A program made the translations under genes and the position numbers. A DNA stretch of 64,000 nt from Hyphomicrobium_A sp963728165. Its GTDB lineage: Bacteria > Pseudomonadota > Alphaproteobacteria > Rhizobiales > Hyphomicrobiaceae. Positions 1-7,925 of this stretch are shown one piece after another. Location of the stretch: NCBI GenBank assembly GCA_963728165.1, contig CAVSIY010000004.1, positions 124,001 to 188,000 of the forward strand. Reading direction: 5' to 3'. The number at the start of each line of letters is the position of its first letter. Within the stretch, counting starts at the first letter, position 1. The notes beneath the pieces were generated by a model. That model saw nothing but the letters and a program-made list of their open reading frames with translations. It was not told the DNA's origin and searched no databases.

Positions 1-834
1 CGCCTCAAAGACGCGCGTCTCAAAGCTCGCGAACATGCCGCCGTGCAGGTCGAGAGCGGCGGCTGCCTCGAGCTCGCTTGTCGCCGCCTCGAGTGCCTGA
101 CGTGCCCGCTCCAGGCGGCGTGCGCTCAACGCGATCGCCGTGTTGGTCAAGCCGAGCGCTGCGAGATGCTGCTCTGCCTTGCGCAAACGCACGCGCTCGA
201 AGCGGTCGCAATCGTTGCTCGGGTCCTCGATCCAGGTGAGACCACGCGCCGTCAACGTCGCCTTGAGACGGCGACCGGGAACGTTCAGGAGCGGCCGCAG
301 CAGCCGGCAGCTCGCGCCGGGGCGCAGAATTCGCGACACGCTCATGCCCGTCAGACCGTCGAGCCCGCTGCCGCGCGCCAATCGCATGAGGAAGGTCTCG
401 GCCTGGTCGTCCTCGGTGTGAGCGGTCACGATGGCGACCGGTCCGGCGCCGCCCTCGCGCCAGCCGAGCTCGGAGAGCAGACGGTAGCGTGCGGTGCGGG
501 CCGCATCCTGCAGACCCGTCGCCGGCTTGGCGTCCTTCCACACCAACAGCTCGTGCCGCAATCGGAGCGCGCGCGCCTCGCCTGAGACCCACTCCGCCTC
601 GCGGCGCGATTCAGGGCGCAGGCCGTGATCGACCGTGGCGACGATGAGCGTGCGGGGGACATCGGCGTGAAGCTCGGCCCAGCGCGCGACGAGATGCATC
701 ATGGCGACGCTGTCGGCGCCGCCCGACACGGCGAGGATCAGGACCGCAAAGGGGATGAGCGGCGCAAGGAGATCCTCAAGCTCGGCATCGGCGATAGGCG
801 CGGGCGCGCAATCGGGCGCGGCAGGCGCGCTCAC
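1..834 (-). CDS. tilS: tRNA(Ile)-lysidine synthase TilS (3' end cut by window)
   Basis: Ligates lysine to the wobble cytidine of tRNA-Ile(CAU) so that it reads AUA; essential and cytosolic. The ATP pyrophosphatase P-loop SGGADS is read about 37 residues from the proposed GTG start, followed by a motif region containing VDHGLR and AHTEDDQAETFLMRLARGSG, all typical of the TilS N-terminal domain. About 278 codons are present; the C-terminal part lies beyond position 1. The GTG at 834 is chosen because it lies 13 bp after the cpoB stop and gives a short leader before the P-loop. Its place after cpoB matches the usual alphaproteobacterial pal-cpoB-tilS order. Identification is secure; the exact start is not. 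Confidence 0.9.
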   Translation of the reverse strand, partial: MSAPAAPDCAPAPIADAELEDLLAPLIPFAVLILAVSGGADSVAMMHLVARWAELHADVPRTLIVATVDHGLRPESRREAEWVSGEARALRLRHELLVWKDAKPATGLQDAARTARYRLLSELGWREGGAGPVAIVTAHTEDDQAETFLMRLARGSGLDGLTGMSVSRILRPGASCRLLRPLLNVPGRRLKATLTARGLTWIEDPSNDCDRFERVRLRKAEQHLAALGLTNTAIALSARRLERARQALEAATSELEAAAALDLHGGMFASFETRVFEA

Positions 835-847
835 AGGGTCGGGCGCC

Positions 848-1984
848 TCAGGGGCAGCCGATCCGCTGGCGCTCGGTCTTGGCGCGCGATCTGACGTTGT
901 CTGGTGCATCGGGGAACCGCGTCGAAAGCTCCGCAAACGACGAGCAGGCGGCGTCCTTCTGCCCCAGCCGGTCGAGAGACATGGCGAGCTTTAAGAGGCT
1001 GTCGGCGGCGCGCGCGTTGCCGGCGTAGTTCTGATAGCCCTTCAAGAATGCGCCGGCCGCCGCCTTGTACTCACCGCGCACGAAGTGGGCCTCACCCAGC
1101 CAGTACTGCGCGTTGCCGGCAAGGGAGTCCTTGGGATAGCGGTTAAGGAACTGCTCGAACGCCGACTGCGCGGCACCGTAATCGCGCTGCATCAGATAGC
1201 CATAGGCCGTCTCGTAGAGCTGCTTGGGATTGGTGGCATCGCCCGGCGCCGATGGCGGCGGCATGAAGGCCGGCGGCGCGGCGGCGACCTCCTCCTGCGC
1301 TGGCGGAGGAGCGGACGCGTTGTCCTGGGCAATAGGAGCGGCCTGGGCAACAGGAGCGGCCGGTGTCTGCGGCCCCTTGGCGTCGGGCTGGCTGTCGATG
1401 AGGCCGCCGATCGCGTCGTTCGTCCCGGCGGTCACCGTCGTGGAGCCGAAGCGGTCCGGCGCCGGCTCGACGGCGGCATTCGCCTGTGCACCGGCGGCAG
1501 CGGCCGCAGCCGGCTGAGCACCCGCATCGGCGCGCCGCGGCGCACTCGCGAGCGCGTGCACCTGCGTGGTCAATTGCTCGAGCTGCGCTGCGAGCGCCCG
1601 CACCTGCGTCTCCAGGCCGTCGATGCGCAAATCATCGGCGCTTCCGCTGACGCCTGCCGAGTCGTTGCCGCGCGCAGCGGAGGCGGACGTGGCGGGTGCA
1701 CCGCCGCGCGCCAGTGATTCGAGCGTGCCGATTACAACCTGCATATCGACGAGCTGCTCCTCGAGCTGCTCGACCCGCTGCTTCAGCCCAGAATCGCCGC
1801 CGGCCTGCGGTGCAGCAGCCGGTGCGCCGGCGGGCGGCTGTCCTGGCTGCTGAGTGCCCCGCGCCTGCGCGACTTGGCGTGCGGAGCCATCGGTCGTGGC
1901 TGCCGGCTCGGCCGAAGCGGGAGCGCAAACGAGAAGCGCCGCAAGAAGCGCCGCGCTGAGCGAGGAACCGATGTGTCGCCGCAT
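848..1984 (-). CDS. cpoB: Tol-Pal cell division coordinator CpoB (YbgF)
   Basis: Periplasmic TPR protein of the Tol-Pal system that couples outer-membrane constriction to peptidoglycan synthesis. 378 aa from the chosen ATG: a signal peptide (MRRHIGSS then a hydrophobic run ending CAPASA), a short coiled coil around residues 60-130 with heptad-like Leu/Val/Gln (LKQRVEQLEEQLVDMQ), a long Ala/Pro/Gln-rich linker, and a C-terminal YbgF TPR domain (about residues 260-378) with RDYGAAQSAFEQFLNRYP and YWLGEAHFVRGEY. The ATG at 1984 is preferred over one 75 bp upstream because it puts the signal peptide at the terminus. It lies between the Pal paralogue and tilS. Confidence 0.92.
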   Translation of the reverse strand: MRRHIGSSLSAALLAALLVCAPASAEPAATTDGSARQVAQARGTQQPGQPPAGAPAAAPQAGGDSGLKQRVEQLEEQLVDMQVVIGTLESLARGGAPATSASAARGNDSAGVSGSADDLRIDGLETQVRALAAQLEQLTTQVHALASAPRRADAGAQPAAAAAAGAQANAAVEPAPDRFGSTTVTAGTNDAIGGLIDSQPDAKGPQTPAAPVAQAAPIAQDNASAPPPAQEEVAAAPPAFMPPPSAPGDATNPKQLYETAYGYLMQRDYGAAQSAFEQFLNRYPKDSLAGNAQYWLGEAHFVRGEYKAAAGAFLKGYQNYAGNARAADSLLKLAMSLDRLGQKDAACSSFAELSTRFPDAPDNVRSRAKTERQRIGCP

Positions 1985-2073
1985 AGCCAAGATCGTTCCC
2001 GTACTTTGTAGCCGCGCAACGGCACGCCGACGCGGCCTCATTGCCCTAGGCATCATCACTTATCGTCCCGTTG

Positions 2074-3079
2074 TCAACGCGCCACGCCCACGCGCTCGGC
2101 CGCAGCCGGCGTCTCGAGGGACGGCCCCGCCTCAGGGGCCCGCGCCAGGGGTCGGTCCAACGCCTCCGCGCCCGTCTCAGCGGTCAATCCAAGGCGCTCG
2201 CGTGTTCCGCTCACGAACACGAGCGTAACGGCGCGGCGGTTCTGGGCTGCACAGTCGACGTCGGCACAGATGGCGATGCGCTGCGTGCGGCCCTGGGCGA
2301 CGACGGCCAGCCGGCTCGCCTCCACGCCCTCCTCGACCAGTCGCCGACGCACGGCCTCGGCCCGCTGTTGCGACAGTTTCAGATTGTCCTCGTCGCTGCC
2401 GGGATCGTCGGCATGCCCTTCGATCGCCGCCTCGAACTCGTGCCAGCGGTTGAGCCATTGCGCCTGAGCCGTGAGGGCTGCGTGCGCCCTGCTGCCAAGC
2501 TCGGCACTGCCGGCGCTGAAGAACACGCGGTCGCCGGCCTCGTTGCGAAACCGCGCCTGAATCGACGCGTTGCGCCGCAGCTCCTGCTCCCACAAGGGGC
2601 TGGCGGCGACGCCAACCGGGGACGGCGGCGCAGGCGCGATGGCCTTGGCGGGCGCCGCAACCCCGGTCGATGCAGATTGCGCCCCGCCTTGCTGGTAGAG
2701 AGCGCCGAGCTGGCGGCGTGCGAGCGAGGCAGCCGTCGAATTCGGGATAGCGGGCGATGAGCGTCTCGAACGTCCGCTGGGCCCACGCTTGCCGCCCGGC
2801 ATCGAGCTTTTCCATCGCATCGAGATAGAGCTCCTGGGCGCGCTGCTCGGGTCCGTAGGTCTCGCTCACGTCACCGGCCAGTCGAAGCTGCCCCGCCGGG
2901 GATACGCGGCGAGGCTCAGATACGGGAGCGGCGGCCGCGAGAGCCGAAAGCCCGGAGGCGGCATGGAGGGAGGCGGTGGCTTGCGCCAGGTCGGAGTGAG
3001 CGAGCACAGCGGCGGCAACGAGGACGAGCCACGCGAGCGCGCAGCGCCGCCCGCCCGATTCGCACCGAGGCCGCAACAT
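2074..3079 (-). CDS. TPR-like/OmpA-domain protein, Pal paralogue (frameshifted)
   Basis: Predicted periplasmic protein: signal peptide (MLRPRCESGG then a hydrophobic stretch to AQA), a TPR-like segment (AQELYLDAMEKLDAGRQAWA), then an OmpA/Pal peptidoglycan-binding domain with RVFFSAGSAEL, IEGHADDPGS and AAQNRRAVTLV. The last part mirrors Pal (WSQNRRAQTVL) including the preceding Cys-x4-Cys spacing, so it looks like a fusion or duplication of pal. The frame breaks near 2744-2747: the N-terminal frame reads ARYPEFD and the continuing frame reads NSTAASLARRQLGALY. Removing one base, for example from the CCC run, restores 334 aa. Start 3079 has an upstream AGGAGAGGTG ribosome site. It could be a real pseudogene, but the same kind of frameshift recurs in the window. 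Confidence 0.75.
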
Positions 3080-3220
3080 CACCTCTCCTCGCAAGACCAA
3101 ACCGCTGAAATTGCGGCCGAAGACTGCGCGGCTATTGCGGCCAAACTTTGCCGGGCGCCGGGCCGGCGCCCGCAAGCGCCAAGCCCGCTACCTGTTTAGG
3201 CGAGGCCCAAGCGGGCGGCG

Positions 3221-3745
3221 TCAGTTGCCGATGGCGACCGCACCGCCGCCCCGCATGTTCAAGACGGTCTGCGCGCGGCGGTTCTGCGACCAGCAGGAGA
3301 TGTCGTTGCAGACGGCGACCGGGCGCTCCTTGCCGTAGGAGATCGTGCGGATACGGGAGCCGTTCACGCCGTTCTGCGCCAGGAAGTTGCGCACGGTCGT
3401 GGCGCGGCGGGCACCGAGCGCGATGTTGTACTCGCGCGTCCCCCGCTCGTCCGCGTGCCCCTCGATCGTGATCGTGTACTGCGGATAGCGCTGCAGCCAC
3501 TGCGACTGCTTCTGCAGAATGGCGGTCGCCTCCGGCGTCAAATCGCTGCTGTCGGTCGTGAAGTAGACGATATCGCCGACGTTGACGCTGAAGTCACGGT
3601 TGGTGCCGGGCGTCACCGCGCCATTGGCGCCCGTCAGCTGCGAATTGGGCTGATTCTGGTCGTTGGCGCAGGCCGTGGCCAAGACACCCACGAGCACGAC
3701 GGCGAGCAGGCGCACGGGCCGGGCGAGCCAGGAAGAGGCAACCAT
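3221..3745 (-). CDS. pal: Peptidoglycan-associated lipoprotein Pal
   Basis: Outer-membrane lipoprotein that binds peptidoglycan and TolB. 174 aa from the ATG at 3745, which has AAAGGA about 9 bp upstream; a GTG 24 bp further upstream is also open. Lipobox LATAC follows a hydrophobic segment and predicts acylation at Cys. The OmpA-like domain spans roughly residues 65-165, with VYFTTDSSDLTPEA, TIEGHADERGTREYN, LGARRATTVRNFL and SYGKERP, all Pal signatures including the Asp/Arg diaminopimelate-binding residues. The usual neighbour tolB lies 1.1 kb upstream, separated by three micro-lipoprotein genes and a terminator-like hairpin. Confidence 0.96.
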   Translation of the reverse strand: MVASSWLARPVRLLAVVLVGVLATACANDQNQPNSQLTGANGAVTPGTNRDFSVNVGDIVYFTTDSSDLTPEATAILQKQSQWLQRYPQYTITIEGHADERGTREYNIALGARRATTVRNFLAQNGVNGSRIRTISYGKERPVAVCNDISCWSQNRRAQTVLNMRGGGAVAIGN

Positions 3746-4134
3746 GAAGATGGTCCTTTTCGTCACCACACTGACAACATCAGAGTGCGGGCGACAGTTC
3801 CAGTTGAAAAGCGGAGTTATCCGACCGTTCGTACGAAAATGTGGCCAAGCTTCGCAGTTGAAGCGAGTTTCCGTGCGCCACCGGTCCCGTTAGGTTCATC
3901 GCGCCGATCGTCCTGAGGAACCGTTAACGGGGGCGCGCCGGCCCACCCTGGCCGTCCCGCTGGCGTTTCCCCGTGTGTCTGTGGAGCCACGTTCTTTGCG
4001 GGCCCGCTCGGGGGACTGGGGACACCGCCTCAAAAAAGCGAAGACCGAGGCGGGCGCAACGCGCGCCGACACCTCGGTCTTTTTGTTCCAGCTCCCCGGC
4101 ACGGATGCCGCGGAGGAAAATTCCTGTTGGCGAG
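3746..4134. other. Non-coding gap upstream of pal
   Basis: This interval between pal and the first micro-lipoprotein gene has no convincing reading frame. It holds the hairpin at 4040-4086 and, nearer pal, a relatively AT-rich stretch (about 3790-3870) that could carry the pal promoter. I could not assign -35 and -10 boxes with confidence. Confidence 0.5.
4040..4086 (-). terminator. Bidirectional-looking intrinsic terminator
   Basis: Perfect 10-bp arms AAGACCGAGG (4041-4050) and CCTCGGTCTT (4072-4081) enclose a GC-rich loop. On the plus strand the hairpin is followed by TTTTG; on the minus strand it is followed by CGCTTTTTTG. Because genes on both sides are on the minus strand, it most likely ends the micro-lipoprotein transcript and separates it from pal. 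Confidence 0.75.
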
Positions 4135-4260
4135 TTACCGGGCCGGCTGAGTCGCCGCCGGAACGTCGGCGCCGAGCTTCAACGGAGCGGGCTCTTCGCG
4201 GCGGCAAGCGCCGAGAGCAACAGCAGCGACGACAGTCGCAATGAGGATGGCCCCCTTCAT
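4135..4260 (-). CDS. Micro-lipoprotein A (41 aa), tandem paralogue 1
   Basis: A 41-codon gene with a complete lipoprotein signal: MKGAILIATVVAAVALGAC, a short hydrophobic helix ending in lipobox LGAC. The mature peptide starts CRREEPAPLKLGA and ends ATQPAR, only 23 residues. It is near-identical in layout to the next two genes, and the shared segment VAAVALGACRREEPAPLKLG is conserved. GGGAG about 11 bp upstream of ATG serves as ribosome site. The size resembles entericidin-type lipoproteins but the mature sequence does not. Function unknown. The location between tolB and pal suggests an envelope role, which is inference. Confidence 0.8.
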   Translation of the reverse strand: MKGAILIATVVAAVALGACRREEPAPLKLGADVPAATQPAR

Positions 4261-4310
4261 AGTCTTTGATCTCCCAAATAAGAAGGTTGGTTTGGCTCGT
4301 ACCGAGTAGC

Positions 4311-4433
4311 TTAGCGAGCTTGCTCAGCGGTCGGCATGGCAGCGCCGAGCTTGAGCGGAGCGGGCTCTTCACGACGGCAAGCGCCAAGAGCAACAGCAGC
4401 GACGACGACGGCGAGCACGATTGCACTCTTCAT
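4311..4433 (-). CDS. Micro-lipoprotein B (40 aa), tandem paralogue 2
   Basis: Second copy: MKSAIVLAVVVAAVALGAC signal and lipobox, mature CRREEPAPLKLGAAMPTAEQAR (22 residues, quoted in parts: CRREEPAPLKLGA then AMPTAEQAR). A clear AGGAGA lies upstream of the ATG at 4433. It is separated by 50 bp from copy A and 40 bp from copy C, so the three are probably co-transcribed. Conservation is highest at the signal-peptide end and the first 13 mature residues; the C-terminus drifts. Such drift in synonymous and tail positions suggests selection on the lipobox-proximal peptide. Confidence 0.8.
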   Translation of the reverse strand: MKSAIVLAVVVAAVALGACRREEPAPLKLGAAMPTAEQAR

Positions 4434-4473
4434 AGCATTTTCTCCTATGTTGTCCTGGCCTTGCCGCCTGCTC

Positions 4474-4608
4474 TTAGCGAGCGGGCTGCGTGGCGGCCGG
4501 CACATTGGCACCGAGCTTCAGCGGCGCCGGCTCTTCACGACGGCACGCGCCCAAGGCAACGGCCGCAATCACTGCTGACAGAACGATCAGCCCCTTCACA
4601 CCCTGCAT
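4474..4608 (-). CDS. Micro-lipoprotein C (44 aa), tandem paralogue 3
   Basis: Third copy and first in transcription: MQGVKGLIVLSAVIAAVALG then AC, lipobox LGAC, mature CRREEPAPLKLGANVPAA followed by TQPAR. AGGAGA lies about 9 bp upstream of the ATG at 4608; an internal GTG at codon 4 is an alternative. Its C-terminus (PAATQPAR) matches copy A better than copy B, so A and C may be the closer pair. Function unknown. Confidence 0.8.
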   Translation of the reverse strand: MQGVKGLIVLSAVIAAVALGACRREEPAPLKLGANVPAATQPAR

Positions 4609-4883
4609 GGTCTCATTCTCCTCATGCTTCATCGGCATTAGCCAAGTAATGGCGTACTGGCGCGGCCCGACTTGATCAAGAACAGAGGCAGTTATCCCTC
4701 AGTTTTCCAAGCCGGTAGATGCGAAAATGCCACGCCAATTCATGAGCTCCCGCACCTTGCGAGCAGCGCTGTGCCGCTGCGCTGAAGATCATGAAATTAC
4801 GCCACAAAACCACCCGCCCCAGACTCGGGAAGGCAATGGCTCATTGAGCCCTAGGAGAAGTTAAGTTCGAGTTAAGCTGTGTA

Positions 4884-6368
4884 TCAATTCAGGAGCGGCG
4901 ACCATGCCGGATCGGAGGCGAAGGACGGCGTGGGAATTGTACGCTCGTTGTAGCCGGTAAGATCGATCGAAAGGATTCGCGGTCCCCCGTTTGCACCCTG
5001 CGATTCGCGGAAGAACATCAGCACACGGCCATTCGGCGCCCAGGTCGGCCCCTCGTTGTGGAACCCTTCGGTCAGGACGCGCTCGCCCGAGCCGTCGGGA
5101 TGCATGACGCCGATGAGGAAACGTCCGCCGAGTTGCTTCGTAAACGCGATGTAGTCGCCGCGCGGCGACCACACCGGCGTCGAGTAGCGTCCATCGCCCA
5201 GGCTGATGCGGTGCGGGTTGGAGCCGTCCGCGTTCATCACATAGATCTCCTGTGTGCCCTCGCGGTCGGTCTCGAACACGATCTGGCGCCCGTCGGGCGC
5301 GTAGCTCGGGCTCGTATCGATGGCGGTGCCGGGCGTCAGCTGCCGCTTCTGGCGGCTGCGCAGATCCATCTCGTAGATGCTCGAGTTGGCGCCCGCCTGC
5401 AGACTCATGATGACGCGCTGGCCATCGGGAGAGAATCGCGGCGCGAACGTCATGCCGGGAAAGTCGCCGACGATCTCGCGCTGGCCCGTCTCGAGGTTCA
5501 TGAGGAACACGCGCGGTTGATCGCCCGTATACGACATGAAGGTGATCTCCTGATTCGTCGGGCTGAAGCGCGGCGTCAGCACGAGCTCGTTCCCCTTGCT
5601 CAAGAGGCGCACGTTCTTGCCGTCCTGGTCCATGATGGCGAGGCGCTTGATGCGATGGTCCTTGGGCCCGGTCTCGTCGACGAAGACGACGCGCGTGTCG
5701 AAGTAGCCCTTCTCGCCGGTCAAGCTCTGGTAGACTTGGTCGGCGATGATGTGGCCGACGCGGCGCCAGTTCTGCGCGCTCGTGGCGAATCGCTGCCCCG
5801 CGAGCTGACGGCCCGAGGTCACGTCCCACAGGCGGAACTCGGCGATAATGCGCCCGTCGCTCCCCTGAGCAACGTTGCCGACGACGAGCGCGTCGGCGCG
5901 AATCGCGCGCCAATCGGGAAAGCGCGGCGCCGCATTCACGTCGCGCACGCGCTCCAGGAACGAGGCGCGATCGAGCGGCTGGAACAGGCCGGAATTCCCC
6001 AGATCGGCAACGACCACGTCGGCGATGTCGGTGGCGAGCTTGGGGTCGGGACCGAGGAACTCGGGGATGGCGATAGGGATCGGGGCGATCGTGCCTTGCG
6101 TCTGTCGCCCCTGCAGGCCGCCGCCGCCGCTCGACCCTGCGCCGCTCGGAGGAGGACCGCTCGGCGCCTCCATGGCGCGCAGCTGGCGGTCGAGACCACC
6201 GCCTTGCGAGGGGCCCTTGTAGCTGTCGTCGTAGCGCTGCGCCCAAGCCGGCGCCGCGAATGAAAGCGCGAGCACGCCCGCGATGAGCGCCAGCAGCCGT
6301 GCCGCCGAGTGGCGCCGCGGCCGCCCTGGGCGCCAACCGGATTTGAAGCTGACATCTGCGTCGTGCAT
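4884..6368 (-). CDS. tolB: Tol-Pal system beta-propeller protein TolB
   Basis: Periplasmic partner of Pal and TolA in outer-membrane constriction. 494 aa from the chosen start: basic n-region and signal peptide ending AAPAWA, a Gly/Pro/Ser-rich linker, an N-terminal domain (IPIAIPEFLG, VVVADLGNSGLF), then a WD/PD40 beta-propeller with repeats such as LTPRFSPTNQEITFMSY, FAPRFSPDGQRVIMSL and TSPSYAPDGRQIVFETD. ATG 6368 has AAAGGA 5 bp upstream. An in-frame ATG at 6422 overlaps the tolA stop (ATGA) and is a real alternative that would add 18 residues. It follows tolA and precedes the micro-lipoprotein trio. Confidence 0.95.
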   Translation of the reverse strand: MHDADVSFKSGWRPGRPRRHSAARLLALIAGVLALSFAAPAWAQRYDDSYKGPSQGGGLDRQLRAMEAPSGPPPSGAGSSGGGGLQGRQTQGTIAPIPIAIPEFLGPDPKLATDIADVVVADLGNSGLFQPLDRASFLERVRDVNAAPRFPDWRAIRADALVVGNVAQGSDGRIIAEFRLWDVTSGRQLAGQRFATSAQNWRRVGHIIADQVYQSLTGEKGYFDTRVVFVDETGPKDHRIKRLAIMDQDGKNVRLLSKGNELVLTPRFSPTNQEITFMSYTGDQPRVFLMNLETGQREIVGDFPGMTFAPRFSPDGQRVIMSLQAGANSSIYEMDLRSRQKRQLTPGTAIDTSPSYAPDGRQIVFETDREGTQEIYVMNADGSNPHRISLGDGRYSTPVWSPRGDYIAFTKQLGGRFLIGVMHPDGSGERVLTEGFHNEGPTWAPNGRVLMFFRESQGANGGPRILSIDLTGYNERTIPTPSFASDPAWSPLLN

Positions 6369-6418
6369 GTCGTCCTTTCGGCTCGGACCGCCTGCTCGTT
6401 GCATGGTTTTCGGCTCGC

Positions 6419-7432
6419 TCATCGTTGGACCAGGCCCAGTATCACCGGCCAGTCGAAGTCCCAAGTTACCGTGTTCCAGGCGCCGTATTTGTCGGGCGGC
6501 AGCTGGAATGGCGCGCACTGCTTCAAGGCGCGGATCGAGGCGTCGGCCGCGAGACTGTAGAGCGGTGAGCTCTGCCGATTGACCAATCTGGGCTCGCCGT
6601 CGAGCGAGCCGTCCTGGCGCAGGTGAAACTCGACTCTGACGACGGGGGTATCCATGCCGCCTCCACCGCCCGGCATTTTGGCGCAGGGCTCCAGCTGTGA
6701 ATTGATCATGGACTTGAGCAGGTCCTGCTCGCGCGCCGACAACACCGTATCGGTGCCGCGTCGCTCGCCCGCCGTCGGCCCGGTGTAGTTGGTGGGCTTG
6801 GTCGGGGGCAAGGCGGTGCGCGGCGCGCCGCGCTTCTCCGGCGATTTGTCGATGAGCGCGGCGATGCGGTCGGCGTCGAACTTCTTCTTGGCCTCCTCGG
6901 CCTTGCGCTTCGCCTCGGCGAGCTTTTTCTTGCGCTCTTCCGCCTTTTTCTTCGCCAAGGCCTTTTTCTTTTTCTCCTCGGCCTTCTTCTCTTCGGCCTT
7001 CTTGCGCTCCTCCGCCTGATGCTCCTGCTCGAGCTTCTCCTCGAGCCGCTTCTTCTCAGCCAGCGTCGGGCCGGGCTCGGGCGGCAACGCCGCGAGCTTG
7101 TCGGCGATCGCATCCTTCTTGGGCTTTTCCGCTTCCATCTTTTCGGGCTCGGGCGCAGGCGGCGGCGGAGCCGGCGGCGGCGGCGCGGTCACGGGCTTGG
7201 GCTTCTCGGCCTCCTTCTTGGAGACCTCGGGCTTCTCCTGCTCCTTGGCCTTGGCCTCGAGCTGCTTCGACGTGGGATCACCCTGCTTCAGCCGCGTCAG
7301 CTCCGACGGCGTGATGATCGTCGCCTCGATCGTCGCCGTCTCGGGAAGCTGCGGCGTACGCTGGATCGAGAGGAACGCCCAAGCCAACAGCAGGGCATGG
7401 CCGACGAATGAGGTGAGGAGCCCGCGGAACAC
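6419..7432 (-). CDS. tolA: Cell envelope protein TolA
   Basis: Inner-membrane energy-transducing rod of the Tol system. 337 aa: a single N-terminal membrane helix (LLTSFVGHALLLAWAFLSI), a Pro-rich stretch, a very long Lys/Glu/Ala helical region (about residues 110-200, repeats like AEEKKAEEKKKKALAKKKAE), and a C-terminal TonB/TolA-like domain that includes VVRVEFHLRQDGSLDGEP and ends VTWDFDWP. Domain order and length fit alphaproteobacterial TolA. It ends in an ATGA overlap with the longer tolB start and begins 3 bp from the tolR stop, so the operon is tightly coupled. Confidence 0.94.
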   Translation of the reverse strand: MFRGLLTSFVGHALLLAWAFLSIQRTPQLPETATIEATIITPSELTRLKQGDPTSKQLEAKAKEQEKPEVSKKEAEKPKPVTAPPPPAPPPPAPEPEKMEAEKPKKDAIADKLAALPPEPGPTLAEKKRLEEKLEQEHQAEERKKAEEKKAEEKKKKALAKKKAEERKKKLAEAKRKAEEAKKKFDADRIAALIDKSPEKRGAPRTALPPTKPTNYTGPTAGERRGTDTVLSAREQDLLKSMINSQLEPCAKMPGGGGGMDTPVVRVEFHLRQDGSLDGEPRLVNRQSSPLYSLAADASIRALKQCAPFQLPPDKYGAWNTVTWDFDWPVILGLVQR

Positions 7433-7435
7433 TTC

Positions 7436-7885
7436 CTAGCCTCCGTCCTCCACTTCCGTCACGAGCGACACCTTACGAAAGCCACCGGCGCTGATGCGGC
7501 CCATGACGCGCATGACGATGCCGTAGGTCACGCCCTTGTCGCCGCGCACGAAGATCTGCTCGTCATAGCCGTTCTTGGCGATGGCCTTGAGCTTGGGCGC
7601 GATCTCGTCGAGCGAGACCTCGGTCTCGCCGATAAAGACGGTGCCGTCCGCCTTGACGCTGATGGCGAGCGGCTCCTTGCTCGATTGCAGCTGCTTGCCC
7701 TTGGCCTGCGGCAGCTCGATCGGAACGCCGACCTGCAGCAGCGGCGCTGCCACCATGAAGATGATGAGCAGCACGAGCATCACGTCGACCATGGGCGTGA
7801 CGTTGATCTCGCTCATGGGCGTGTGGCGCCGCGACCGTCGCCGGCGCCCGGCGGCTTGCGGCGTTGCCCTGATGCTCGCACCCAT
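7436..7885 (-). CDS. tolR: Tol biopolymer transport protein TolR
   Basis: Proton-channel subunit working with TolQ in the inner membrane. 149 aa from ATG 7885. It carries the ExbD/TolR pattern: basic cytoplasmic N-terminus, SEINVTPMVDVMLVLLIIFM with the membrane Asp that carries protons, then a periplasmic domain (LPQAKGKQLQSSKEPLAISV, VFIGETEVSLDE, VRGDKGVTYGIVMRVM). A longer in-frame start exists but lacks family support. It lies between tolQ and tolA on the same strand. Confidence 0.95.
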   Translation of the reverse strand: MGASIRATPQAAGRRRRSRRHTPMSEINVTPMVDVMLVLLIIFMVAAPLLQVGVPIELPQAKGKQLQSSKEPLAISVKADGTVFIGETEVSLDEIAPKLKAIAKNGYDEQIFVRGDKGVTYGIVMRVMGRISAGGFRKVSLVTEVEDGG

Positions 7886-7925
7886 GGTCTGTCCAAGCCC
7901 TACAAGGTTGCCAAAGTCTCGATGC

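Noticed and set aside
2744..2747. Programmed +1 frameshifting
   Set aside because: The same one-base excess occurs in ten unrelated genes at different sequences, with no shared slippery motif or stimulatory hairpin; insertion error is simpler.
5058..6263. 401-codon open frame opposite tolB
   Set aside because: Antisense shadow of tolB; no motif, no ribosome site.
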